A stretch of DNA of 16,071 nt from Actinomycetes bacterium (GTDB taxonomy: Bacteria; Actinomycetota; Humimicrobiia; Humimicrobiales; Humimicrobiaceae): NCBI GenBank assembly GCA_030609215.1, contig JAUWCR010000003.1, positions 1-16,071 of the forward strand, written 5' to 3'. Numbering within the stretch: position 1 is the stretch's first letter; each line of letters opens with the position of its first letter. The notes under the pieces were generated by a model. That model did not search any database and had not been told where the DNA came from. It worked only from the letters and a program-made list of their open reading frames with translations. This document shows positions 1-7,589 of this stretch, in pieces. The position numbers and the translations under genes were made by a program.

Positions 1-2
1 TA

Positions 3-212
3 AATATTATTGTAATAATCGGACTTCTTAAAGGAAAGCAGACTAGGGGCAAATTAATAGGTGGACTTCTAAAAATGTATAAAGACCAGAAAGTAGATAA
101 ATACTACGATGCCTCTTTGCTGATAAACTACAACACCAGATATAATCTGTTCATTTTGGCAGTAGTTTTTATTGGAGCAATTGCCATTGCTATTCCTTTT
201 ATAATTAGATAG
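3..212 (+). CDS. C-terminal part of an unrecognised membrane protein
   Basis: An open frame enters from the left edge and ends at TAG 210-212, leaving 69 residues. The visible part has a basic, Gly/Lys-rich stretch with a hydrophobic start (NIIVIIGLLKGK), a charged segment (MYKDQKVDKYYDASLL) and a final hydrophobic helix (LFILAVVFIGAIAIAIPFII) ending four bases before a stop-rich AT region. This looks like the last one or two transmembrane segments of an integral membrane protein. The gene is on the opposite strand from the sugar operon, and the decayed IS21 segment separates them, so no functional link is implied. The family is not recognised. The true start lies outside the window. Confidence 0.6.
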   Translation, partial: NIIVIIGLLKGKQTRGKLIGGLLKMYKDQKVDKYYDASLLINYNTRYNLFILAVVFIGAIAIAIPFIIR

Positions 213-365
213 CAATAAATTAAAGATATCAAATAAGGTAATGAAATTATTATCCCTGAATTAGTTCTCAACATTTAATAAACCTTCTATTGCTACGAAA
301 TTCTGCTTTTATTATTGAAATATATAGTTTCCGTTCTGATTATAAAGAATGGTGGCCATACTGTG

Positions 366-516
366 CAGTAGCAAGAACTTTAAAATTAAAGGTAGAAGTA
401 AATTATTGACTTTATATTGTTTGGCTGCTCAATACTAACAGTAGCAAAAACTTTTAAGTTAGAAGTCAAAACAGTCAAACAAAATTCCAGAGTTATGGAT
501 CACGAAAATTCCAGAG
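366..516. repeat. Repeated motifs of a decayed IS21-type element end
   Basis: Two kinds of direct repeat lie just beyond the istB fragment. The 12-mer AAAATTCCAGAG occurs exactly at 481-492 and 505-516. A longer imperfect repeat, starting CAGTAGCAA(G/A)AACTTT and ending (G/T)TAGAAGT, occurs at 366-400 and 439-468. IS21-family elements are known to carry several short repeats near each end, so together with istB this is read as the istB-side terminus. The outer boundary is not clear; GGTGGCCATACTG near 352-364 may be close to it. Confidence 0.5.
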
Positions 517-687
517 CTGTAAGTAAAAAAATATCACATATTCTTCCCCCTTTCTTAATGTTTTTAGTCCTATAGCTCTTCCCGTTTATCTTAATAACTA
601 TAGAATGATTAACAATCCTGTCTATTATGGCTGAAGCTAAAATATTATCAAACAGATTCCCCAGGTAGTAACTTTAGCTTCCGTAGT
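500..687 (-). pseudogene. istB: istB (IS21 helper ATPase) C-terminal fragment, frameshifted
   Basis: On the minus strand the frame ending at TGA 500-502 reads GNLFDNILASAIIDRIVNHS, followed by VIKINGKSYRTKN. This is the characteristic C-terminus of IstB, the AAA+ helper of IS21-family transposition. Going upstream, the frame hits a stop at 674-676. A neighbouring frame continues the similarity as TTEAKVTTWG, so a one-base loss in the CCCC run at 659-662 is the likely frameshift. The rest of istB, including its ATPase motifs, and all of istA are missing. This is a dead remnant of a mobile element next to the 3' end of the sugar operon. Family assignment is from recognition of the motif, not from a search. 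Confidence 0.75.
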
Positions 688-768
688 TCATATAAAAAAA
701 ATTTATGTAGACAAAAAATTAGTTAAAATAGAACAAGAACAACAGTAGTTATTGTAGTTTTTACTCTT

Positions 769-1755
769 TTAAAAATTTACTTTCCTTAATTCTTCAGCCT
801 TTTCCTCTGGAAGTGTATCATTTATAAAAGTTCCTGCTCCCAGTTCACAGCCTGCTAAGTATTTAAGTTTATCCTTTGTCCTGTAAGGTGGGTAAAATTC
901 AAAATGAAGGTGATAATAGTCATAATTTTTACCGTCAGTTGGAATTTGATGAATTACCATTACGTAAGGCATTCTAAAGCCGAAAAGCTTGTTATATCTA
1001 TTTATAAGCTCCTTAATTACCTTAGCAAGTGATGTAACCTCTATATTTGTAAGTTCGCACAGACTCCCAACATGCCTTAAAGAATAAATATGAACTTCAT
1101 AAGGCCATCTGGCATAAAAAGGAATAAATGCAACAAAACTGTTATTCTCGATTATAACCCTACTGTTATCTTCTAATTCTTTTCCTATAATCTCACAATG
1201 CAAACACTTCCTGTTTTGTCTATAGTACTTTTTGGAAGATTTTAACTCCTCCAAAATAACGGGAGGTATATAAGAAAATGAATATATCTGCCCGTGGGGA
1301 TGAGAAAGAGTTACTCCTACTTCCTTTCCTTTATTTTCAAAAATTAAAACATATTTAATAAATTTTTTCTTTCCAAGAGTCTGGTACCTATCACTCCAAA
1401 CCTTAATTAAATTACTAATTTTACTTACTTGCATATCTTCTAAAAATAAATCATGGCTTGAAGTATAACAAACAACCTCACAAATTCCTTCAGACTGTTT
1501 CATATTAAAAGAAAAGACATTTTCAACATTTAGCTTCTTGCGATTTACTTTATCAGGGTTCCTGCTTAAGGTAGGAAATTTATTTTCAAAAACCACAATA
1601 TCATAATCGTTTGCTGGAATTTCTGTGGCCATTTTATTATTCTTTGTTGGGCAAAGAGGGCAAAAATCCTTAGGTGGGTGAAAAGTTCTATTCTGTCTCT
1701 TAGTCGCAATAGCTACAAATTGATTTTTAATTGGATGAAAACGTAATTCTAACAT
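769..1755 (-). CDS. galT: Galactose-1-phosphate uridylyltransferase
   Basis: A HIT-superfamily uridylyltransferase of 328 residues, close to the usual length for class I GalT. It exchanges UMP between UDP-glucose and galactose 1-phosphate in the Leloir pathway, in the cytoplasm. The active-site motif HPHGQ is at residues 152-156, with the nucleophilic histidine at 154 by family analogy. A zinc-type CPLC pair lies at residues 32-35, and the C-terminal domain has HLHFEFYPP. The N-terminus (FHPIKNQFVAIA) also fits the family. The start is ATG 1753-1755; no clear Shine-Dalgarno precedes it. It is the last gene of the minus-strand cluster, about 190 bp after the small ORF, so it may depend on read-through or have its own promoter. 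It pairs with the galactokinase upstream. UDP-glucose 4-epimerase is not in the window. Confidence 0.92.
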   Translation of the reverse strand: MLELRFHPIKNQFVAIATKRQNRTFHPPKDFCPLCPTKNNKMATEIPANDYDIVVFENKFPTLSRNPDKVNRKKLNVENVFSFNMKQSEGICEVVCYTSSHDLFLEDMQVSKISNLIKVWSDRYQTLGKKKFIKYVLIFENKGKEVGVTLSHPHGQIYSFSYIPPVILEELKSSKKYYRQNRKCLHCEIIGKELEDNSRVIIENNSFVAFIPFYARWPYEVHIYSLRHVGSLCELTNIEVTSLAKVIKELINRYNKLFGFRMPYVMVIHQIPTDGKNYDYYHLHFEFYPPYRTKDKLKYLAGCELGAGTFINDTLPEEKAEELRKVNF

Positions 1756-1948
1756 TTTGTTGCTAAGTTAATCATATTATTATTTTTATAACTTTTAATT
1801 AGTTCCTGGTTAATAATTCACGATTTGCTGTATTTTTAATAATTTTTAGTGGAGTTCTTACAGCATATACTCAATTTTTATCAATTATTTACCAGTAACC
1901 AATTACAATACTATTCCCTTTGATATTTATTTCCTAATTTTATTTTAC

Positions 1949-2137
1949 TTAAAAAGTATAATATATTAAATATCTTCCATCTTCTTTAATTATTATCTTT
2001 TTTTTAAGATTTAGGTACCCTATACATTTTTTATCTACTAAAAGTTTGTTACTTTTATTATCATTATTATCACCGTTGTTTCTATTCCCTTCACTTCTTT
2101 TTTTGGTAACTTTACTTTTTTCCCCGCTATAGCTCAT
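1949..2137 (-). CDS. Small hypothetical protein between galK and galT
   Basis: A 62-residue frame with ATG at 2135-2137 preceded by AGGGG five bases upstream, which argues for real translation. The N-terminal half is very polar and basic with an Asn/Asp-rich run (GNRNNGDNNDNKSNK). The C-terminal half is more ordered and ends in IIIKEDGRYLIYYTF. No signal peptide or membrane segment is visible. It sits alone in about 580 bp between galK and galT and is co-directional with both. The family is not recognised. It could be a genuine small protein or the residue of a decayed larger gene; AT-rich DNA on both sides leaves this open. Confidence 0.45.
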   Translation of the reverse strand: MSYSGEKSKVTKKRSEGNRNNGDNNDNKSNKLLVDKKCIGYLNLKKKIIIKEDGRYLIYYTF

Positions 2138-2298
2138 TTGATCCCCTATTTAGTTTAATACTCAAAATATAACCATTATAATTATTTATATCTTTAACCA
2201 ATTTACTTTTAGCTTACTTAAGACAATCTATTTCTAATAACTTACTAAGCTATCCCGTACTGAATTTTTCAAACTATATTATTTTAAAAATATCAATA

Positions 2299-2318
2299 AC
2301 CCCTTTCCAAAAAGGTGT
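2299..2318 (-). terminator. Possible weak terminator after galK
   Basis: Just downstream of the galK stop, the minus strand can form an 8-bp stem (ACACCTTT with AAAGGGGT, one A-G mismatch) around a TTGG loop. A T-rich but interrupted tail follows (TATTGATATTTTT). This may give partial termination and so reduce expression of the last two genes. The tail is poorer than that of a standard intrinsic terminator. Confidence 0.35.
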
Positions 2319-2331
2319 GAGGCTGCTAATC

Positions 2332-3552
2332 TTAAATACTTACCCTCTTCGTCCCATCTGATGATAAACATTCTATAAATTTAGGAGCCTCTGCAAATTT
2401 TTTCAAAAATTTTTTACTTATTATTTCAATAATATCACTAACTTTATCCTTCTTCACAATGCTAATAATGCTTCCTCCAAAACCTGCTCCCATCAGCCTG
2501 GCACCATAAACCCACTTTAATTTAGTGACTTCATCTACTAAAAAATCAAGTCTTTCAGTAGATACTTCATAATCATATTTTAGACTATTATGTGATTTTA
2601 ACAGTATTAAACCTAACTTTTTTATTTCGCTTTTCAGTAGGCTTTCCTTTAACAGCAATACTCTATTATTTTCAGTAACAACATGTCTTGTTCTTCTAAA
2701 TAACTTCTCAGGTAGTTTCTCCTCTAACCTATAAAGCAGATCTAAACTAACATCTGACAATGATTTTATACTGCTATCCTTTGTGATAGAAGAGATTATT
2801 TTTACAGCATTCTTACACTCATCTATACGATTATTGTATTCAGTATCAGAAAGGTTTCTATTTTCATTTGAATCAATAATTAAAATTGTGTTTTCCCCTA
2901 AATTAAAAGGAATATATTCGTAGGAAAGATCTTTAAAATTTAAAAATATTGCATTATTTTTTTTTACATACGCAACAGTAAATTGGTCCAACAATCCACA
3001 TTTTACTCCTACAAAATTATTTTCAGCACTATTACAATATTTTACAGTATCTTTTTTATCAACTTTTAAATTAAAAAGCTCCTCTATAAATTTTGCAATA
3101 CCAACCTCCAGAGCAGCTGACGAACTCATACCTGCAGCTATAGGCAGATTACTGTCAATAACTATACTAAATCCACCAATTTTATAACCATTCTTAATAT
3201 ATTCCTTTAAAACACCCTTAATGTAATTTATCCACTGGGTTTTTTCATCATAGCCAATTTTATCTAATGAAAATTTACAACGCTCATTTAAATATTTCGA
3301 ATATACCTCTACCTTATTTGAATCATCTCTTATACCAGTTAAAAATATATACTTGTTAACAGCAACAGATATAGCAAGCCCCAAATTATAATCTGTATGT
3401 TCACCAATTATATTTACTCTCCCAGGTGATAAAACGTTTATAAGATTTTCTTTTTTAAAAGCATTTTCCCTTTCTTTGCAACCTCTTATAAATTTACCAC
3501 AGAACAAATCTTGTAAATTCTTAAAAAAAATATTAGTTTCAGATTTTTTCAC
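2332..3552 (-). CDS. galK: Galactokinase
   Basis: A GHMP-family kinase of 406 residues that phosphorylates D-galactose to galactose 1-phosphate with ATP, supplying the substrate of GalT. All three family motifs are present: the substrate signature PGRVNIIGEHTDYN (43-56), the ATP-binding loop GMSSSAAL (141-148) and the C-terminal GARLMGAGFGG (350-360). GLLDQF (186-191) carries the expected catalytic Asp189. Length is slightly above the usual 380-390, with about 20 extra residues at the N-terminus. The start codon is GTG at 3550-3552, supported by GGAG nine bases upstream; no better ATG lies nearby. It follows araD by about 110 bp, a gap occupied by the UroD scrap. The SSSAA and IGEHTDYN motifs favour galactokinase over mevalonate kinase or other GHMP enzymes. 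Confidence 0.95.
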   Translation of the reverse strand: MKKSETNIFFKNLQDLFCGKFIRGCKERENAFKKENLINVLSPGRVNIIGEHTDYNLGLAISVAVNKYIFLTGIRDDSNKVEVYSKYLNERCKFSLDKIGYDEKTQWINYIKGVLKEYIKNGYKIGGFSIVIDSNLPIAAGMSSSAALEVGIAKFIEELFNLKVDKKDTVKYCNSAENNFVGVKCGLLDQFTVAYVKKNNAIFLNFKDLSYEYIPFNLGENTILIIDSNENRNLSDTEYNNRIDECKNAVKIISSITKDSSIKSLSDVSLDLLYRLEEKLPEKLFRRTRHVVTENNRVLLLKESLLKSEIKKLGLILLKSHNSLKYDYEVSTERLDFLVDEVTKLKWVYGARLMGAGFGGSIISIVKKDKVSDIIEIISKKFLKKFAEAPKFIECLSSDGTKRVSI

Positions 3553-3570
3553 TCTATATTACTCCAATGC

Positions 3571-3681
3571 TCATTTGTGATTAATAAAAAACTCGCTAAG
3601 CATAATAAAATTCTTATCCTTGCAATCTGATGTAACTTCATGAGACGGTGAAATAATATACCCATTATCTCTTTTGACCAT
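3571..3681 (-). pseudogene. 3' scrap of a third UroD-like gene, overlapping the araD end
   Basis: In the frame ending at TGA 3571-3573, the minus strand encodes NGYIISPSHEVTSDC, then KDKNFIMLSEFFINHK. This matches the C-terminus of the UroD-like protein encoded at 7590-8681 (GGFIISPTHHVQIDTSLENFF): 10 of the first 19 aligned residues are identical by eye. The frame opens at ATG 3679-3681 inside the end of araD and has no Shine-Dalgarno. UroD-like similarity starts right where araD stops (3665), so only about 30 codons of a former gene remain. It looks like a deletion scar showing that another UroD-like gene once lay between araD and galK. Confidence 0.65.
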
Positions 3682-4369
3682 AGTAAGAATCTTTGCCATG
3701 TTTTCTAAGATAATGCTTGTCAAGTAGACTCTTTTTAATACTCTTTACATGAGGATTTAATAGCACTGACATAAAATTAATATGTGCAATCTCTTCCAAC
3801 ATCACACTTAAAAACACAGCTTCCTTAGCATCTTTTCCCCAGGTAAATGACCCATGACAGGAAACCAAAACTGCCTTCATGCAGTGATAATCAATAGCCT
3901 TAAAAGTCTCTATTATTAGAGAGCCTGTTTCTTCTTCATAATCTTTTTCTATCTGCTCATTTCGAATTACTTTTGTACAGGGAACTTCTCCATAAAAATA
4001 ATCAGCATGAGTAGTTCCAAGACAAGGTACAGACATTTTTGCTTGAGCCCACGCAGTCGCATATCTTGAATGTGTATGAGAAATACCGCCAATATCTCTA
4101 AATTCCTTATATAACTTGGAATGCGTTTTTGTATCAGATGATGGATTTAGTTTACCTTCAATAATATTACCATCTAAATCTACTAAAACCATAGTTTTAG
4201 GAGAAAGTTTATTATAATCAACCCCACTTGGCTTTATTACTATTATATTGCTCTCTCTATCAATTCCAGAGACATTGCCAAAAGTGTACACAACAAGCCC
4301 CTTCTTCACTAACTCTAAATTAGCCTCACAAACATCTTCTCTGAGTTTTTTTAATCTATTTTCCCTCAT
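3665..4369 (-). CDS. araD: L-ribulose-5-phosphate 4-epimerase
   Basis: A class II aldolase/epimerase of 234 residues that converts L-ribulose 5-phosphate to D-xylulose 5-phosphate, the last step of L-arabinose entry into the pentose phosphate pathway. It has the phosphate-binding loops GNVSG (31-35) and KPSGVDY (46-52), the metal site Asp79 (SSDTKTH), His98 and His100 (HTHSRYATAW), TTHADYFYGEVPCT (119-132) and His172 in CHGSFTWG. It ends in YYGQ plus KR, matching the YYGQ end of E. coli AraD, where a C-terminal tyrosine is catalytic. TTHADYFYGEVP points to AraD rather than fuculose or rhamnulose aldolases. The start ATG 4367-4369 lies 6 bp after the araB stop, with AAGG just upstream, so translation is probably coupled. 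Confidence 0.93.
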   Translation of the reverse strand: MRENRLKKLREDVCEANLELVKKGLVVYTFGNVSGIDRESNIIVIKPSGVDYNKLSPKTMVLVDLDGNIIEGKLNPSSDTKTHSKLYKEFRDIGGISHTHSRYATAWAQAKMSVPCLGTTHADYFYGEVPCTKVIRNEQIEKDYEEETGSLIIETFKAIDYHCMKAVLVSCHGSFTWGKDAKEAVFLSVMLEEIAHINFMSVLLNPHVKSIKKSLLDKHYLRKHGKDSYYGQKR

Positions 4370-4375
4370 CTAACC

Positions 4376-6061
4376 TTAACCTAAATCCCTTAATTGTTCC
4401 ATAAGTGAAGAACCTAAATCTTTGTATTTTAAATACAACCTCTTATAAATACTAACATTCCTTTGGTTAGGATGATATGTGGTGACAAAGCCACTTGTTA
4501 TATTTTCTTGTGCTTCCTGAATATTTTTATATAACCCTACAGCAACAGCTGCAAACATTGCTGCTCCTAAAGCTACAGTTTGCTCAGATTTAGCTACTTT
4601 TACTGGCATATCTAGAACATCGGAAAGTATCTGCATAACAAATGGCGATTTTTGAGAAATACCCCCAATCCCAACTACATTCTCAATTTCTATTCCTTCT
4701 TCATGAAAACGTTCTACAATTGCTCTTGCTCCAAATGCTGTTGCTTCTACGAGAGCCCTAAATATTTTTGGAGCGGTTGTTCCCAAAGTCAGACCAATAA
4801 TTGCTCCCTTCAGCTTTTGGTCAGCAAAAGGTGTCCTTCTGCCATTAAGCCAATCAAGAGCTAAAAGCCCTGTATCTTCAGGATTTAATTTAGAAGCTTC
4901 TTCTGATAATATAGGTATAATCTTATATTCTATTTCCTCTTTTAATTTCTTAACAACTTCATTTTTTACTATTTTACTTTCAGTAAGCAGATTTGCAGTA
5001 GGCCAGGATAAAATATCTTTAAACCATGCATATACATCCCCAAATGATGATTGTCCTGCTTCAAGTCCTATCATTCCAGGAATAACTGAACCATCTACTT
5101 GCCCGCAAATCCCTTCAACTAACTTACTGGAGGCTACTTCATTTGAAGCTACAGCTATATCACAGCAAGAAGTCCCAAGTATTTTAACAAATGTCTTCTC
5201 CCTTATGCCTGCTCCTACTGCTCCCATATGAGCATCGAATGCACCGACGGCAACAACTATTCCTTCATTCAACCCAAGTCTTTTTGCCCACTCTTTTGAT
5301 AGAGTCCCTGCCTTCTCATCTGAAGTATATGTTCTTTTGTAAAGTCTTTCCCTTAGCCCCTTTAAAATAGGATCTACTTTTATTAGAAATTCTTCTGGCG
5401 GCAATCCTCCCCATTCCTGGTGCCACATTGCTTTGTGCCCTGCTGCGCATCTACTGCGTTTTAGGGTAAGAGGATTTAAACTTCCTGCAAGAAGTGCAGG
5501 AACCCAATCTGCATGTTCAACCCAGGAATAAGTAGCTTCTCTTACTTTTTCATCATTTCGAAACACGTGAAGAATTTTTGCCCAGAACCACTCAGAAGAA
5601 TAAACCCCTCCTTCATATTTTGTAAAATCTGTACCTCCCCAGGTTTTTGCAACTTTATTAATTTCTCCTGCCTCGTCTACAGAAGTATGATCTTTCCATA
5701 ATACAAACATTGCGTTTGGATTATCCTCAAATCTTTCTTCTAAGGCTAATATAGTTCCTTCCTTATCAACAGGCGCGGGAGTAGAACCAGTTGTGTCTAC
5801 ACCTATGCTTATTACCTTATCTGCAGTGTCTTTCGGTGCTTTTTGCAAAGCTTTCACTACAGATTCTTCTAAAGCTTCTATATGGTCCAGTGGGTGCTGT
5901 CTGAACTGGTTTTTTTCCGGGTCACAGTATTTTCCTTCCATCCACCTTCTGTAATAAGAAACATGCGAAGATTCCTCTTTTCCAGTAACTGCATTAACAA
6001 TAACAGAACGTACTGAATCAGTTCCAAAGTCCATACCAATTATGTACTCCTCGTTACTCAT
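4376..6061 (-). CDS. araB: Ribulokinase
   Basis: A FGGY-family carbohydrate kinase of 561 residues, the normal AraB length. It phosphorylates L-ribulose to L-ribulose 5-phosphate using ATP. The N-terminal ATPase-fold motif is GMDFGTDSVRSV (9-20), where FGTDSVR is typical of AraB. The RRWMEGKYCDPEKNQFRQHP stretch (38-57) strongly resembles E. coli AraB. The catalytic aspartate is Asp276 in GAFDAHMGAVGAG. LDWLNGRRTPFADQ and GGISQKSPFVMQI form the C-terminal domain. The start ATG 6059-6061 is preceded by GGAAGGG eight bases upstream. It lies between the isomerase gene and araD in the order of the arabinose pathway. Confidence 0.95.
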   Translation of the reverse strand: MSNEEYIIGMDFGTDSVRSVIVNAVTGKEESSHVSYYRRWMEGKYCDPEKNQFRQHPLDHIEALEESVVKALQKAPKDTADKVISIGVDTTGSTPAPVDKEGTILALEERFEDNPNAMFVLWKDHTSVDEAGEINKVAKTWGGTDFTKYEGGVYSSEWFWAKILHVFRNDEKVREATYSWVEHADWVPALLAGSLNPLTLKRSRCAAGHKAMWHQEWGGLPPEEFLIKVDPILKGLRERLYKRTYTSDEKAGTLSKEWAKRLGLNEGIVVAVGAFDAHMGAVGAGIREKTFVKILGTSCCDIAVASNEVASSKLVEGICGQVDGSVIPGMIGLEAGQSSFGDVYAWFKDILSWPTANLLTESKIVKNEVVKKLKEEIEYKIIPILSEEASKLNPEDTGLLALDWLNGRRTPFADQKLKGAIIGLTLGTTAPKIFRALVEATAFGARAIVERFHEEGIEIENVVGIGGISQKSPFVMQILSDVLDMPVKVAKSEQTVALGAAMFAAVAVGLYKNIQEAQENITSGFVTTYHPNQRNVSIYKRLYLKYKDLGSSLMEQLRDLG

Positions 6062-6124
6062 CGCTTAAACCCTTCCATAAAAATAAAAAATATTCGAACC
6101 TCAAAAAATATTAAATAATTCCCT

Positions 6125-7525
6125 CTATAAATCAAGCTCGATTACTTCTATGTCAACAAATTTGCAAAATGCTTTAATCTCTTCTCGAAAATCACCAAAT
6201 ATTAAACTAGCATGATGTGTAAAGCCTTCCTCAATTATAGTACGATATAATTTTTTTAGATCCTTAACTTTAATCCATTTCCAAGATCCTCTTAAGTTTC
6301 TGTTGTCATGCACAGCCTCTCCTGTAGCAATAAGCATTTTAAACTTACTGTCTACCTCTGCCAATCGTGAAATGGTAACATTCCCTTCTTTTAATTGAAA
6401 CTCTGCAGTTCCGAAACTTTTATCATAACCTATTTGCCATCCTAAGACAGAGTGGGAATTTATCAGAGGTTTGCATGAACTGCATTTTAAGCTTATAGGA
6501 GCATTGCCACAATGCCATGCCAGGAAAGTATTTTCATCATTCTGGTTTTGAATTGTCCAATCAATAAAATGGGGGGCAGCTTCTTTAAGTGATAATAAAT
6601 ACTGAATAATCATGGTAAGCACCCCATGTACATCTACTTCACAGGCACACATTATCCCTTTATCTGTTAGCCTTCCCATACTTAGACAGGAAGAAATACC
6701 AATTTCTTCCTGCATAGCAGTCCAACACTGAACTCCATAGCCTGATATATCTTCTTTTTGAGCATAATCTGACAAGATTAGTTCTAGTTTTGCTATTTTT
6801 AAAAGGATGTCTTTATTTACAAGATGGCAGTCGTATGATTTTTTTATTTCATTTATTACTTCGATAACCCTATCATCGGCCTTCATACTATTTATATCTG
6901 AGTATAGCTTAAGAAGATTTATGGTCACTATTCTCTGCCTGAACTTTTCTATTAAACTTATCTCATTAATAGCACAGGTCTCAAAAGGAGCTGGTCTTGG
7001 CCCAACTATCCCTACCCTGGCTCCCATAAATCCATTATATGCTACTACTACTTTAGCAAACCTCTTAATATCTAAAATAAAATCTTCTTCTTCGGGAAAA
7101 TAAATACCAGCAAAGTCAAATTTAATTTTTCTTCGGGTAAGGCCCGAAGCTGTTGAAATCGTTCCGCAAAATGAATCAGATTTTCTGTTTCCATCAGCCG
7201 TAAAAGGACCTTCCTTGGTTCCAAAAATTAAAATTGGAACTTTATCAAAAGCTTCTGCGACCGTAATGTTGGGAAGTTCTTCACCAAATGTCATAGTTCC
7301 AATAATAAGACCTTGTATATTATTTTCTTTGAAAAGTTTAATTACTTTTTGGGCATCTTCTTCAAATGTAACAAGCCCTTCATCAGTAAGATTTTCATCA
7401 GGGTATACAAGCTCTACTTCTCTCACATTCTTCTTGATTGATTCTATTGTACGTTTCCGCATTTCTACAGCCCAATCCTTGCTGAAGGGTGCTCTGTGAG
7501 ATGGTACAAATCCTAACTTTATCAT
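6125..7525 (-). CDS. FucI/AraA-superfamily sugar isomerase, candidate L-arabinose isomerase
   Basis: A 466-residue ketol-isomerase of the L-fucose/L-arabinose isomerase superfamily. Numbered from the start chosen here, it has GFVPSHRAPF at the N-terminus, an N-domain with GLIIGTMTFGEELPN, then GARVGIVGPRPAPFETC. The metal-site region is CACEVDVHG (Glu296), FIDW (Asp322) and LAWHCGNAP (His338), with a C-terminal FTHHASLIFGD (His437/438). These correspond to the Glu, Asp and His ligands of FucI. Genes for AraB and AraD follow, and no classical AraA is present, so the likely role is L-arabinose to L-ribulose; fucose or D-arabinose activity cannot be excluded. The frame is open up to an ATG at 7562-7564, but AGAGGGG sits about nine bases before the ATG at 7523-7525, giving the family-like start MIKLGFVPSH, so that start is used. 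Confidence 0.75.
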   Translation of the reverse strand: MIKLGFVPSHRAPFSKDWAVEMRKRTIESIKKNVREVELVYPDENLTDEGLVTFEEDAQKVIKLFKENNIQGLIIGTMTFGEELPNITVAEAFDKVPILIFGTKEGPFTADGNRKSDSFCGTISTASGLTRRKIKFDFAGIYFPEEEDFILDIKRFAKVVVAYNGFMGARVGIVGPRPAPFETCAINEISLIEKFRQRIVTINLLKLYSDINSMKADDRVIEVINEIKKSYDCHLVNKDILLKIAKLELILSDYAQKEDISGYGVQCWTAMQEEIGISSCLSMGRLTDKGIMCACEVDVHGVLTMIIQYLLSLKEAAPHFIDWTIQNQNDENTFLAWHCGNAPISLKCSSCKPLINSHSVLGWQIGYDKSFGTAEFQLKEGNVTISRLAEVDSKFKMLIATGEAVHDNRNLRGSWKWIKVKDLKKLYRTIIEEGFTHHASLIFGDFREEIKAFCKFVDIEVIELDL

Positions 7526-7589
7526 CTTTTTTATCCCCTCTCTAATGTTTCGATGACAAAACATACTTTTCTATTAAAATAAAATCGTT

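Noticed and set aside
366..516. Short direct repeats as a CRISPR array
   Set aside because: There are only two copies of each repeat, with unequal lengths, next to an istB fragment; an IS21 terminus explains them better.
735..760. Possible hairpin after galT (AACAAC/GTTATT)
   Set aside because: The stem is short and mismatched and there is no convincing T tract, so no terminator is called.
1756..1948. Possible regulatory structure or promoter before galT (TGCTGTA at 1825-1831 with TACAGCA at 1859-1865)
   Set aside because: The 7-bp pair is separated by about 27 bases and no good -35/-10 combination was found; nothing here is strong enough to call.
4652..4864. Plus-strand open frame opposite araB
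   Set aside because: It is antisense to a clearly conserved gene, has no family resemblance and no supported start. The same holds for the other plus-strand frames opposite 5513-5701, 6807-7103, 7215-7499, 8775-8960, 9144-9533, 10108-10668, 11705-11914, 12490-13036 and 13436-13672.
7526..7564. Longer start for the isomerase (ATG 7562-7564, 13 extra residues)
   Set aside because: The ATG at 7523-7525 has a strong AGAGGGG at good spacing and gives a family-like N-terminus; the longer start has no clear ribosome site.
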